Assembly: GCA_947501215.1 (NCBI GenBank) | Contig: CANMUS010000004.1 | Coordinates: forward strand, 173,501 to 237,500 | Source of the DNA: an uncultured Erythrobacter sp. | GTDB taxonomy: Bacteria; Pseudomonadota; Alphaproteobacteria; Sphingomonadales; Sphingomonadaceae | Direction of reading: 5' to 3' | Length of the DNA stretch: 64,000 nt | Shown: positions 27,443-35,849 of the stretch, piece by piece | How positions within the stretch are numbered: the first letter of the stretch is position 1 | How the letters are laid out: the number at the start of each line of letters is the position of its first letter | Translations under genes and position numbers: made by a program | The notes under the pieces: generated by a model | The model's input: only the letters and a program-made list of their open reading frames with translations | Databases searched by the model: none | Told to the model about the DNA's origin: nothing

Positions 27443-28886
27443 CGGTCGCCTCCTCGTGATCGCGCGGGAGTGTATCGGGATCGCCCGGGTTCTGTGACGG
27501 GCCAGGCGTAATTCCGGCAGTCCGGATCGGCCCGGTATCCCCGCGCTTGACGCCATATTCGCCTGCATGCGGAGGCTTGTGCATCAAATGCAGGATATAC
27601 CAGACGCCCGCGCCGAAGACCGCGAAGTAGACCACCACGAAGGCAAGCAACGAGGCGGCGACTGCGGGAGCATCCAGCGGGCTCGCCGCATCTGCCGTGC
27701 GAAGGAGATTGTAGATCACATAGGGTTGCCGGCCGACCTCCGTCGTGATCCAGCCGGCGATGACGGCGACGAAACCGCTCGGAGCCATGACGAGGGCGGC
27801 GCGATGGAGCATGGGCCAGTCGTAGAGCTTCTTGCGGAAGCGAGCGAGCAGGCTCCATACCCCTATACCAAGCATCGCAAAGCCGATCCCGACCATGATC
27901 CGGAACGACCAAAAAACGATGCCGACGGGCGGTTCCTCGTCGTCCGGAATAGTATCCAGCCCGGCGAGCGGTGCGTTCGGATCGTGCTTGAGAATGACTG
28001 AGGACGCTTTCGGTATCTCGATTGCGTAATCGACCCGCTTCTCCTCGCTGTTCGGAATGCCGAACAGGATCAGTGGCGCACCATCGGGATGGCTCTCGAA
28101 GTGCCCCTCCATGGCCATGACTTTCTGGGGCTGGTGTTCGAGCGTATTCAGTCCGTGCAAGTCGCCCGCAAAGATCTGGATCGGCGCAACGATGGCCGCC
28201 ATCCACATCGCCATCGAGAACATCTTGCGCGCGTGGAGGTTGGTCCGGTCCTTCAGCAGATGCCAAGCCCCGACCCCGCCGACCACGAAGGCCGTCGTAA
28301 GATAGGCGGCGATGACCGTGTGCACGAGGCGATAGGGGAAGCTCGGGTTGAAGACGATGTCCCACCAGCTGTCGCCCGGCAGGTATTGCCCGTTCGCGCC
28401 GATCTCGTAGCCGACAGGTGTCTGCATCCAGCTGTTGACCGAGAGGATCCAGAAGGCGCTGATAAAGGTACCGATCGCGACCATCAGCGTGGCTGCGAAA
28501 TGCAACTTCTTGCCCACTTTGTTCATGCCGAACAGCATGACGCCCAGAAATCCCGCCTCGAGGAAGAAGGCCGTCAGCACCTCGTAGGCCATCAACGGGC
28601 CGATCACTGGCCCCGCAATATCGGAGAACACCGACCAGTTCGTGCCGAACTGATAGGACATCACGATGCCCGAAACGACGCCCATGGCGAAGGCGATGGC
28701 AAAGATCTTCAGCCAGTATTTGAAGAGGTCCAGATACAGCTGCTTGCCCGTCTTCAACCACAGCCCTTCGAGCACGGCGAGGTAACTTGCGAGGCCGATG
28801 GAAAAGGCCGGGAAGATGAAGTGGAAGCTCACCGTGAAGGCGAACTGGATGCGGGCCAGCAGGAGGGCGTCTAGCTGTTCGAACAT
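27432..28886 (-). CDS. cydA: Cytochrome bd ubiquinol oxidase subunit I (short Q-loop type)
   Basis: CydA binds haems b558, b595 and d and oxidises quinol. The 484-residue protein has the N-terminal haem ligand His22 (SFHFIFPAFSIGLA), the GWITTEVGRQPYVIYNLLRT segment and a relatively short quinol loop, as in cyanide-insensitive (CIO-type) oxidases. Such oxidases tolerate sulfide and cyanide, which fits the sulfide-oxidation genes immediately upstream on the same strand (SulP stop 71 bases away). Confidence 0.95.
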   Translation of the reverse strand: MFEQLDALLLARIQFAFTVSFHFIFPAFSIGLASYLAVLEGLWLKTGKQLYLDLFKYWLKIFAIAFAMGVVSGIVMSYQFGTNWSVFSDIAGPVIGPLMAYEVLTAFFLEAGFLGVMLFGMNKVGKKLHFAATLMVAIGTFISAFWILSVNSWMQTPVGYEIGANGQYLPGDSWWDIVFNPSFPYRLVHTVIAAYLTTAFVVGGVGAWHLLKDRTNLHARKMFSMAMWMAAIVAPIQIFAGDLHGLNTLEHQPQKVMAMEGHFESHPDGAPLILFGIPNSEEKRVDYAIEIPKASSVILKHDPNAPLAGLDTIPDDEEPPVGIVFWSFRIMVGIGFAMLGIGVWSLLARFRKKLYDWPMLHRAALVMAPSGFVAVIAGWITTEVGRQPYVIYNLLRTADAASPLDAPAVAASLLAFVVVYFAVFGAGVWYILHLMHKPPHAGEYGVKRGDTGPIRTAGITPGPSQNPGDPDTLPRDHEEATDGR

Positions 28887-28956
28887 GGTTGCCAGATAGA
28901 CCTTTCGGGATTGGGCAGCGATTATAAATTTCGCTCGAAGGCGTGCATATCGTGCA

Positions 28957-30777
28957 TCAGATCATGCCCCTCGCAGCATCGGGAATGGGTTCTGCAGGCG
29001 GTCCGCCATTCGCCGACAGCTCCCGGAAGGCGCGGTTCTGCGACAGGAAGACCTGCCCGTTGAGTTCATCCACAAAACGGGTCCGCTTGAGCCGGTCCAT
29101 CACAGGGCCCTTCACTTCGGAAAGGTGAAGGCCGATGCCTGCGTCGATCATGCGGTGATTGATCGCTTCGAGGCTTTCGAGCCCGGACGCGTCGATCTCG
29201 TTGACCGCACTGCACATCAGAATCAGGTGCCGCAGGTCAGGCCGGTCGGCGATCTCCTCCAGCACGTATTCTTCCAGCCAGCGCGCGTTGAGATAGGTCA
29301 GACTCTCGTCGATCCGGATCGACAGCACGTGGGGCACCGTGAAGACCTTGTGCCGATCCACATTGCGAAAATGCTCGGTCTCGGGGACGCGGCCGACGAT
29401 TGCGGCATGCGGGCGGCTGGCGCGCCAGAGGTACAGCAGCAGGCCGACGCCAACGCCTGCGATCACGCCCAGTTCGACGCCTGCAAGCAGCGTGATGGCG
29501 ATCGTCGCCACGTGCGCGGCGAAGTCGGCCTTAGAGTAGTTCCACAATTGGCCCGGCGTCTTGAGATCGACGAGGCTGAGGACTGCGACGATGATTGTGG
29601 CAGCCAAGGTTGCAATGGGCAGGCTGTAGAGCAGCGGGGTCAAGAATAGTCCGGCTAACGCGATGCCCACTGCAGTATAGGCCCCGGCCGCAGGCGTCTC
29701 TGCTCCGGCATCGAAATTTACGACCGAGCGCGCAAATCCACCCGTGACGGGATAGCCGCCCGAGAAGGCGCTAGCGATATTCGAAGCGCCGAGACCGATA
29801 AGCTCCTGGTTGGGCGCAATGCGCTGCCGGCGCTTCGCCGCAAGCGTCTGCGCGACCGACACGCTTTCGACGAAGCCGATGATCGAGATGAGCAGCGCTG
29901 GAACCCATAGCTGCCCGATCAGGTCGAGATCGGTCGACGGCAGGGCGAACGGCGGAAGGCCCTGCGGGATTGCACCGACGAGGTTCACGCCGCGATCCTC
30001 GAGATCGAGGCCGATAGCGGCAAGGATCGTCGCGACCACTGCTATGACCGGACCTGCCTTGGCCGCAATGTCGGCGGCGCGCGGGGTCAGACCCAGCTTG
30101 ACCAAGGCAGGCTTCAATCCCTTACGAACCCAGAACAAGAACAATGTCGCCGGAATGCCGATCGCAAGCGTCCAAGGGTTGATCGTATCGATTACGGCGG
30201 CGAGCCCGCCCAGCATTTCGGGCCAGTTGTCGCCACCTGCCGGTACGCCAAGAATATGCTTCAGCTGGCTCGTCGCGATCAGGATGCCGCTGGCGGTGAT
30301 GAAGCCGCTGATAACGGGGTGCGAGAGAAGATTGGCGAGGAAGCCCATCCGCAGGAAACCGAGCACGGCCAGCATCACCCCGGACAAGGCAGCGAGAGTG
30401 ATCGCAGCTTCGAGATAAAGCTCGGTGCCCTGCGCAGCGACGGCACCGGCTGCGCTTGCTGTCATCAGAGACACCACCGCTACCGGCCCTACGGCGAGCG
30501 TGCGGCTGGTGCCGAAAGTCGCGTAGGCGACCAGCGGCAGGATCGATGCGTAAAGGCCCACGACAGGTGGCAGGCCGGCAAGCAGCGCATAGGCGAGGCT
30601 CTGAGGGATCAGCATGATCGTGACGATGATCGCCGCGACAAGATCGTTCGTCAGGACCGAGCCGTTGTAGGTCTTGCCCCACTCCAGAATCGGGAGATAT
30701 TGCGCCAGCAGCCCGGGCTTGTGCCCGCGCGGCAAGCCGGACCGCTCACCAGCCGACCCTGGATTGCTGTCGCTCAC
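28957..30777 (-). CDS. SulP-family anion transporter with STAS domain (sulfide module)
   Basis: The 606-residue protein has the SulP membrane core (DLVAAIIVTIMLIPQSLAYALLAG, VGLYASILP, SVAQTLAAKRRQRIAPNQELIGLGASN) and a C-terminal STAS domain (about residues 470-590, LRHLILMCSAVNEIDASGLESLEAI). SulP proteins move sulfate, bicarbonate or other anions. Its stop codon region follows the SQR-like gene by two bases on the same strand, so it may export sulfate or sulfite made by the module; that is inference. Confidence 0.93.
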   Translation of the reverse strand: MSDSNPGSAGERSGLPRGHKPGLLAQYLPILEWGKTYNGSVLTNDLVAAIIVTIMLIPQSLAYALLAGLPPVVGLYASILPLVAYATFGTSRTLAVGPVAVVSLMTASAAGAVAAQGTELYLEAAITLAALSGVMLAVLGFLRMGFLANLLSHPVISGFITASGILIATSQLKHILGVPAGGDNWPEMLGGLAAVIDTINPWTLAIGIPATLFLFWVRKGLKPALVKLGLTPRAADIAAKAGPVIAVVATILAAIGLDLEDRGVNLVGAIPQGLPPFALPSTDLDLIGQLWVPALLISIIGFVESVSVAQTLAAKRRQRIAPNQELIGLGASNIASAFSGGYPVTGGFARSVVNFDAGAETPAAGAYTAVGIALAGLFLTPLLYSLPIATLAATIIVAVLSLVDLKTPGQLWNYSKADFAAHVATIAITLLAGVELGVIAGVGVGLLLYLWRASRPHAAIVGRVPETEHFRNVDRHKVFTVPHVLSIRIDESLTYLNARWLEEYVLEEIADRPDLRHLILMCSAVNEIDASGLESLEAINHRMIDAGIGLHLSEVKGPVMDRLKRTRFVDELNGQVFLSQNRAFRELSANGGPPAEPIPDAARGMI

Positions 30778-30779
30778 GA

Positions 30780-32012
30780 TCAGGCGGCCTGCTTAATATG
30801 CGGCTTGGCCAGCCACTCATGGCCCTTCAGCATGCCGTTCCAGTAAATCCATGGCAGCGCCTCCGACTTGAGCAGCCAGCTCAGCTTGCGCGGTTTCGTG
30901 CCTTCGATCACCCACTTCGGGAAGCTCGGCAGCAGCTTTCCGTCATATCCGAATTCGGCGAGCATGATCTTCCCGCGCTCTACGGTCAACGGGCAGGAGC
31001 CGTAGCCATCGTAATCGGCCACGGGCTGCTTTGCATCGAGTTGGGCAAGCGCATTAACCGCGGCGATCGGCGCCTGTTTGCGGGCAGCCGCCATCGTCTT
31101 CGCATTGGGAGTCGATCCAGCATCTCCAAGACCGAAGACGTTGGGATAGCGGACGTGCTGTAGCGTGAACTTGTCGACGTCGACAAAGCCGCTCTCGGCG
31201 TTCGCGAGAGGACTGTCGGCGACGAACTGCGGGGCTACCTGCGGCGGAACCGCATGGAGCATGTCGAACTCGACCGTTTCCTCGCCAGCTTCGGTCTTGA
31301 AGACAGCCTTCTTGCCGGGGCCATCGACCGCGACGAGTGTCTGGTTGAGCTGCAAATCGATCCCGTATTTTTCGACATATTCCATCAGCGCCGGGACGTA
31401 TTCCTTCACCCCGAACAGGACGCCTCCGGCGTTGCGGAATTCAACATCGATTTCGCCGAGAACACCGCGTTCAATCCAGGCATCGCAGGACAGATACATG
31501 GCTTTCTGCGGCGCCCCCGCGCACTTGATGGGCATCGGCGGCTGACTGAAGATCGCGCGGCCCGATTTCAGGTTGCGCACGAGCTCCCACGTGTAGGGCG
31601 CCAGATCGTAGCGATAGTTGGAGGTGACGCCATTCTTGCCGAGTGTCTCTTCCAGCCCGTCGATCTTCTCCCAGGCAAGCCGGATGCCCGGAGCGACGAT
31701 CAGAACGCGGTAGGTGATCGTCGTCCCATCGCCGAGCGTGACTTGATTGTTCTCGGGTTGGAAAGACGCGGCAGCCTGTTTCAGCCAAGTCGCCTCTTTC
31801 GGCATTACGCTCGCCGTTGTGCGCCTGGTCGCTGGCGCTTCGAAGACCCCACCGCCGACCATCGTCCAGCCGGGCTGATAATAATGATCCTCGCTCGGCT
31901 CGACGATCGCGATATCGAGCGAAGGGCGCCGCTTCAGCATCGAGGCTGCGGTTGCAATTCCTGCCGAACCTCCGCCAATTACGACGACATCATGATCGAG
32001 GCATCGGGCCAT
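30780..32012 (-). CDS. Sulfide:quinone oxidoreductase-like flavoprotein (type II-like)
   Basis: SQR oxidises sulfide to persulfide and passes electrons to quinone at the membrane. The 410-residue protein has an FAD-binding VVVIGGGSAGIATAASM (residues 9-25) and two redox-type cysteines, Cys164 in IKCAGAPQK and Cys340 in YGSCPL, as in two-cysteine type II enzymes such as human SQOR; the third cysteine of bacterial type I enzymes is absent. The C-terminal aromatic segment may bind membrane. The gene lies between the DUF442 gene and a SulP gene. Confidence 0.88.
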   Translation of the reverse strand: MARCLDHDVVVIGGGSAGIATAASMLKRRPSLDIAIVEPSEDHYYQPGWTMVGGGVFEAPATRRTTASVMPKEATWLKQAAASFQPENNQVTLGDGTTITYRVLIVAPGIRLAWEKIDGLEETLGKNGVTSNYRYDLAPYTWELVRNLKSGRAIFSQPPMPIKCAGAPQKAMYLSCDAWIERGVLGEIDVEFRNAGGVLFGVKEYVPALMEYVEKYGIDLQLNQTLVAVDGPGKKAVFKTEAGEETVEFDMLHAVPPQVAPQFVADSPLANAESGFVDVDKFTLQHVRYPNVFGLGDAGSTPNAKTMAAARKQAPIAAVNALAQLDAKQPVADYDGYGSCPLTVERGKIMLAEFGYDGKLLPSFPKWVIEGTKPRKLSWLLKSEALPWIYWNGMLKGHEWLAKPHIKQAA

Positions 32013-32036
32013 GGCAAACTCTCCAGTATCTTTCCG

Positions 32037-32450
32037 TTATTCGCCAAGCCGCTTGCGCACGCCCGACAAATCGTAGCCTGCTCGCTTGGCGCGCTCGATC
32101 CGCTCGGCGGCGGATTCGTGTTCGGCATTGGCGAGTGCATCGAGCGTGATGGAGCGCGTCCCGGTCCGGCAAAAGGCGAGCACCTTGCCGTCCGCTTCTT
32201 CGCGGACCTTGGCGAACGCCTCGATCGCAACCGGCGGAAACTCGCCTCCTGAGACCGGAATATGATGGAAGGCCAATCCGGCCGCTTCGGCAGCTTCTCG
32301 TATCGAGGCGACGGTCGGCTGGCCTGGATCTTCGCCATCCGGCCTATTGCAGATCACCGCATCAAATCCCGCATCGGCAAGCCCACCCATGTCGCGGGGT
32401 TCAAGCTGAGGGGAGACAGCGAATGTCTCGCTTACGTGCGCGAGCTTCAT
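32037..32450 (-). CDS. DUF442 (TIGR01244-type) sulfurtransferase-like protein
   Basis: The 137-residue protein has the DUF442 pattern: opening VSETFAVSPQLEPRDMGGLADAGFDAVICNRPDGE and the active loop FCRTGTRS, a C-x4-R loop as in rhodanese or phosphatase-like enzymes. In Blh proteins this domain is fused to a persulfide dioxygenase; here it is separate but in the same operon as such an enzyme. It probably handles persulfide sulfur. Its ATG overlaps the YeeE-type gene's stop by four bases. Confidence 0.87.
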   Translation of the reverse strand: MKLAHVSETFAVSPQLEPRDMGGLADAGFDAVICNRPDGEDPGQPTVASIREAAEAAGLAFHHIPVSGGEFPPVAIEAFAKVREEADGKVLAFCRTGTRSITLDALANAEHESAAERIERAKRAGYDLSGVRKRLGE

Positions 32451-32866
32451 GACGCAGCTCCTTCGAAAAGCCGCACGACCGCCATTCCGGTGAGCATGGC
32501 GACGACGAATATCGCGGCTGCTGCAGATTCGATAACGAGGGCAGCAATCCCGGGCCCCGGACACAGCCCTGCAATCCCCCAGCCGATACCGAAAAGTGCG
32601 GCCCCGCCGATAAGGCGAGGGGTCAGATCGGATTTGGTCGGCAGGTGAAACTCGCCGGCGAAGACCGGTTCGGCCAGGCGCGGGACGATCCGCCATGCAA
32701 TGGCCATGACGATGACGGCTCCGCCCATCACGAAGGCAAGCGTGGGGTCCCAGTCACCGAAAATGTCGAGAAAACCGCGCACCCGCGCAGGGTCGGTCAT
32801 GCCACCGAGGGCAAGGCCAGCGCCGAAAAGAACGCCGGATACGATCGAGGTGAGAGCGGTCCGCAT
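32447..32866 (-). CDS. YeeE/YedE-family half-transporter (DUF6691)
   Basis: The 139-residue membrane protein has about four helices, with the conserved FGAGLALGGMTDPARVRGFLD and GIAGLCPGPGIAAL motifs of the shorter YeeE/YedE half. Full-length YeeE imports thiosulfate through cysteine relays; here the two halves are separate genes, and this one keeps one such Cys (GLCPGPG). It shares one base with the upstream half and four with the downstream DUF442 gene. Confidence 0.9.
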   Translation of the reverse strand: MRTALTSIVSGVLFGAGLALGGMTDPARVRGFLDIFGDWDPTLAFVMGGAVIVMAIAWRIVPRLAEPVFAGEFHLPTKSDLTPRLIGGAALFGIGWGIAGLCPGPGIAALVIESAAAAIFVVAMLTGMAVVRLFEGAAS

Positions 32867-33312
32867 CACAACACCTCCAGCCCGAGCGCGTTCATGATCG
32901 CGACTGTCGCAAGACCGGTTGCCATGAATGTAAGCGTGGCGACAATCGAGCGGCCCGACAGACGGCTGACACCGCAAACCCCGTGCCCGCTGGTGCATCC
33001 ACTTCCCAGTCGCGTGCCGATGCCGACCACCAGTCCAGCTATTGCGAGCGTAACGGGGCTGGCGAAGCTTGCTTCGATCCCCCCCGATGCCAGCATCACG
33101 ATCAGAGCACCCAGCGGCAATCCGGCCACGAACATCCATGCGCCGCTCCTGGCGATGCCGCTACCGCCAAGCCCGACTGCCTTCGCGGCAAGGCCGGAAA
33201 CGCCGGCGATCCGACCAAGGCCAAGTAGCATCAGGGCGGCAGCCAGGCCGATCAGGACGCCACCCGCAAGGCCTGCAAGCGGCGCAGCTTCAGGGAAACC
33301 GGGGAGGCTCAT
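32866..33312 (-). CDS. YeeE/YedE-family half-transporter
   Basis: The 148-residue membrane protein has the signature GTRLGSGCTSGHGVCGVSRLSGRS with two cysteines, corresponding to the other half of a YeeE/YedE thiosulfate-type transporter. It is immediately upstream of the DUF6691 half and overlaps the MBL gene by ATGA. The pair probably moves a sulfur compound such as thiosulfate or polysulfide across the inner membrane; direction is unknown. Confidence 0.92.
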   Translation of the reverse strand: MSLPGFPEAAPLAGLAGGVLIGLAAALMLLGLGRIAGVSGLAAKAVGLGGSGIARSGAWMFVAGLPLGALIVMLASGGIEASFASPVTLAIAGLVVGIGTRLGSGCTSGHGVCGVSRLSGRSIVATLTFMATGLATVAIMNALGLEVL

Positions 33313-34238
33313 ACGGCATTCACCGGAATCTTGATGTAGCTGACGCCATTATCTTCGGGATCGGGCAAGCGACCACCACGGATGTTGACCTGAACCGAGG
33401 GCATGATGAGCTTCGGCATTGCGAGCGTTTTGTCCCGGTCGGTTCGCATCTCGACGAAGTCTTCCTCGCTTACGCCGTCCTTCACATGCACGTTCTCTTC
33501 ACGCTGCTGTTTGACGGTGGTTTCCCATGCGTATTCATCGCGGCCCGGCGCCTTGTAGTCGTGGCACAGGAACAGGCGGGTTTCGTCCGGAAGCGAGAGC
33601 AGTCGGCGAATGGACCGATAGAGCTGGCGCGCATCTCCGCCGGGGAAGTCGGCCCGGGCGGTCCCGAAATCGGGCATGAAGATCGTGTCCCCCACGAATG
33701 CTGCATCGCCGATGATGAAAGCCATATCGGCCGGCGTATGACCGGGGACGTGCAGGGCAATGCCTTCCAGTTCGCCGACGTTGAAGGTCTCGCCGTCGTC
33801 GAACAGCTTGTCGAACTGCGATCCGTCGCGTTCGAAATCGGTGCCCGCATTGAAGAGCTTGCCGAACACCTCCTGCACGCGGACGATATCGCGTCCGATA
33901 GCCAGTTTCCCGCCGAGCCGTTCCTGCAGATAGGGTGCTGCCGAAATGTGGTCCGCATGGGCGTGCGTTTCGATCAACCATGTCACTTTCAGATTATTGG
34001 AAGTGACATATTCGATGATGCGATCGGCCGAACCATTCGAGGTCCGGCCGGAAGCCGCTTCGAAATCCAGGACAGAGTCGATGATCGCCGCTTCGTTCGT
34101 CTTGGGGTCGTGAACGACATAGGAAACGGTGTTGGTAGCTTCGTCGAAAAAGCCCGCGATAGAAGGGCGCAGGCACTTGTCGGCCTGAGCGCGCTCGATC
34201 TGGGCGGCAGCGCTGTCGAGGATTTGATCGTCAGCCAT
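33309..34238 (-). CDS. MBL-fold persulfide dioxygenase-like protein
   Basis: The 309-residue metallo-beta-lactamase fold protein has THAHADH (His92, His94, Asp96, His97), HVPGHTPADMAF and FVGDTIF metal-site motifs, and resembles the MBL part of Blh/ETHE1-type enzymes that oxidise glutathione persulfide to sulfite. The ATG at 34238 has GGAGATCAAGCT upstream, which is better than 34256. It is first in the sulfide operon and divergent from a peroxiredoxin gene. Confidence 0.9.
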   Translation of the reverse strand: MADDQILDSAAAQIERAQADKCLRPSIAGFFDEATNTVSYVVHDPKTNEAAIIDSVLDFEAASGRTSNGSADRIIEYVTSNNLKVTWLIETHAHADHISAAPYLQERLGGKLAIGRDIVRVQEVFGKLFNAGTDFERDGSQFDKLFDDGETFNVGELEGIALHVPGHTPADMAFIIGDAAFVGDTIFMPDFGTARADFPGGDARQLYRSIRRLLSLPDETRLFLCHDYKAPGRDEYAWETTVKQQREENVHVKDGVSEEDFVEMRTDRDKTLAMPKLIMPSVQVNIRGGRLPDPEDNGVSYIKIPVNAV

Positions 34239-34312
34239 AGCTTGATCTCCATACACTTACATTAACCGTTTATATGTGTTGCTATTCGGGTGTCAAGTGG
34301 TATGAGGTCTTG
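34239..34312. promoter_or_regulatory. Divergent promoter region of the sulfide module
   Basis: This 74-base AT-rich spacer separates the persulfide dioxygenase operon from the peroxiredoxin-arsR pair. It contains the imperfect inverted repeat ATACACTTACAT (from 34251) and TATATGTGTTGC (to 34282), whose matching core is ACAC/GTGT around TA-rich DNA. This placement and AT-rich symmetry fit a BigR/SqrR-type operator controlling both directions. The operator call is inference. Confidence 0.5.
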
Positions 34313-34981
34313 ATGACCGAGATGATCAACGCCGATGCCGAACGACAGGCGCCTTGCGCAGGATTGCGTATCGGAGATGTCGCTCCGGACTTCTCCGCCC
34401 GCAGCACGATTGGAAACGTTCGTATTTCGGATTACCGGGGGCGGTGGCTGATCCTGTTTTCGCACCCAGCGGACTTCACGCCTGTGTGCACGACCGAGTT
34501 TGTCGCACTGGCCCAATCGGCCAGCGAGTTCGAACAGCGCGATTGTGCGCTGATGGCGCTTTCCGTCGATAGCCTGTTTTCGCATCTCGCCTGGCTGCGG
34601 CTGATCCGCGATCGCTACGACATCGAGGTGCGCTTTCCGATCGTGGAGGACCCGACCCTCGTGATCGGCCGGGCCTACGGCATGGTGGCGCCGAACGATA
34701 ACGATAGCGCAACGGTTCGGACGACTTTCTTCATCGACCCGCATGGCGTCATCCGCGCGATGACTTGTTACCCGGCGAATGTGGGGCGTTCGACGCCCGA
34801 AATGCTGAGGACACTCGATGCTCTCCAAGCGGTCGATGACGGGCCTGTTCTCGCCCCTGCGAACTGGGCTCCGGGGGAGGCCATGCTGGTGCAGCCCGAC
34901 GCGTCGCTCGACACCGTTTTCTCTGCCAAGGGCCAGACCGATTGGTTCATGAAGGAAACCAAGCGAAAGACACGCAAATGA
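34313..34981 (+). CDS. 1-Cys peroxiredoxin (Prx6 type)
   Basis: Peroxiredoxins reduce peroxides, and some act on persulfides. The 222-residue protein has the active site HPADFTPVCTTEF with peroxidatic Cys59, and the Prx6-type C-terminal region (MTCYPANVGRSTPEMLRTLDALQAV). The ATG at 34313 has GAGGT just upstream. It overlaps the ArsR-type gene by ATGA and is divergent from the sulfide operon, so it probably belongs to the same regulon. Confidence 0.92.
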   Translation: MTEMINADAERQAPCAGLRIGDVAPDFSARSTIGNVRISDYRGRWLILFSHPADFTPVCTTEFVALAQSASEFEQRDCALMALSVDSLFSHLAWLRLIRDRYDIEVRFPIVEDPTLVIGRAYGMVAPNDNDSATVRTTFFIDPHGVIRAMTCYPANVGRSTPEMLRTLDALQAVDDGPVLAPANWAPGEAMLVQPDASLDTVFSAKGQTDWFMKETKRKTRK

Positions 34982-35316
34982 CCGACGAGGAGCTGGTCGA
35001 TGCCTTGAAGGCGCTCGCGCATCCAGTGCGTCTTCGCATCATGCAGGCCCTGACGGGCAAGGAGCGCAATGTCGGAGAGATCGACGACGCAGCACGTATC
35101 GGCCAGCCAACGTTGTCGCAGCAATTGGCAGTCCTCCGCAACGCGGGCCTCGTGAAGACCCGGAAAGACGCCAAGCTCGTTTATTACCGGATCGATCAAA
35201 GCAGGATGGCGAAGGTTGTCGATGCGGCAGGCGCACTTGGCGGTCTGTCGGGAAATTCCGTGCGGCAGCCGCGCCAGCCAGCGCCAGGGGTCGCCAATTT
35301 CGCCAAACTAAGCTGA
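34978..35316 (+). CDS. ArsR-family repressor, BigR/YgaV-like, without cysteine
   Basis: The 112-residue winged-helix protein has KALAHPVRLRIMQALTGKE, then the recognition helix QPTLSQQLAVLRNAGLV and the wing TRKDAKLVYYRID, closest in style to BigR/SqrR/YgaV sulfur sensors. Those sense persulfide with conserved cysteines, but this protein contains no Cys at all, even from the longer start at 34942. It probably regulates the divergent sulfide operon, but how it senses a signal is unclear. Confidence 0.87.
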   Translation: MTDEELVDALKALAHPVRLRIMQALTGKERNVGEIDDAARIGQPTLSQQLAVLRNAGLVKTRKDAKLVYYRIDQSRMAKVVDAAGALGGLSGNSVRQPRQPAPGVANFAKLS

Positions 35317-35550
35317 GAATTCCTGGACTCGCTTTCTGTGTCATCTGCTTGAACGAAGCAGTTATCAGAGGCGATCGTAGGCGATGGGAAAAAACCGAAA
35401 ATCCATTGCTGTCCGGCGAAATACATGCGGACCAAGCGCGCCAAGGTACAAAGTTTCGTGGATTGCAAGTTCGCCGACAAGCCAACCTTGTCGCTCAGCA
35501 TCCGATACTCGCACCTCTTAAGGGAATTGGCAGGGCCTGGGAAAGGCCGG
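35317..35550. other. 234-base gap before tRNA-Ser, no gene seen
   Basis: No credible ORF is seen between the arsR-type gene and the tRNA gene. A small hairpin (CTGCTT at 35345-35350 with AAGCAG at 35356-35361, 5-base loop) lies 29 bases after the arsR stop and may help end that transcript. The rest, including an A-rich run near 35393, shows no recognised signal. Confidence 0.4.
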
Positions 35551-35642
35551 TGGCGGAGACGGAGGGATTCGAACCCTCGATACCCGTTACCAGGTATGGC
35601 TCCTTAGCAGGGAGCTGGTTTCAGCCACTCACCCACGTCTCC
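35551..35642 (-). tRNA. tRNA-Ser (anticodon GCU)
   Basis: On the minus strand the acceptor GGAGACG (35642-35636) pairs with CGTCTCC, followed by discriminator G and an encoded CCA ending at 35551. The anticodon loop CTGCTAA is closed by matching stem bases and carries GCT at 35608-35606. The TTCGAATC T-loop and a long variable arm are present, as expected for a class II serine tRNA reading AGC/AGU. Confidence 0.97.
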
Positions 35643-35760
35643 GCATGTCGCCGGCCGGAGCTTGGCCGGGCGAGGGGCGCGCTATAGCCATGGGCCACGT
35701 ACCCTTCAAGGGAAGAATCTCGCCTCGGCAGAGACTCGTTTCGCCCCGTTTTCGATTCGG

Positions 35761-35776
35761 TTCATCGCCGTTTCAT
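35761..35776 (+). promoter_or_regulatory. TTCAT direct-repeat element upstream of DUF1134 gene
   Basis: TTCAT occurs at 35761-35765 and 35772-35776 with CGCCGT between, 74 bases before the DUF1134 start. It matches the element at 6055-6069 upstream of the tol-pal operon except for one extra base in the spacer. Both precede genes for secreted or envelope proteins. Confidence 0.35.
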
Positions 35777-35849
35777 TGCCCTGCTGCTTGAAGGGGATTC
35801 TTCTACGACATCGACTGTACGTGCGCCTTGCGCCGACAGGGAGGGAAAC

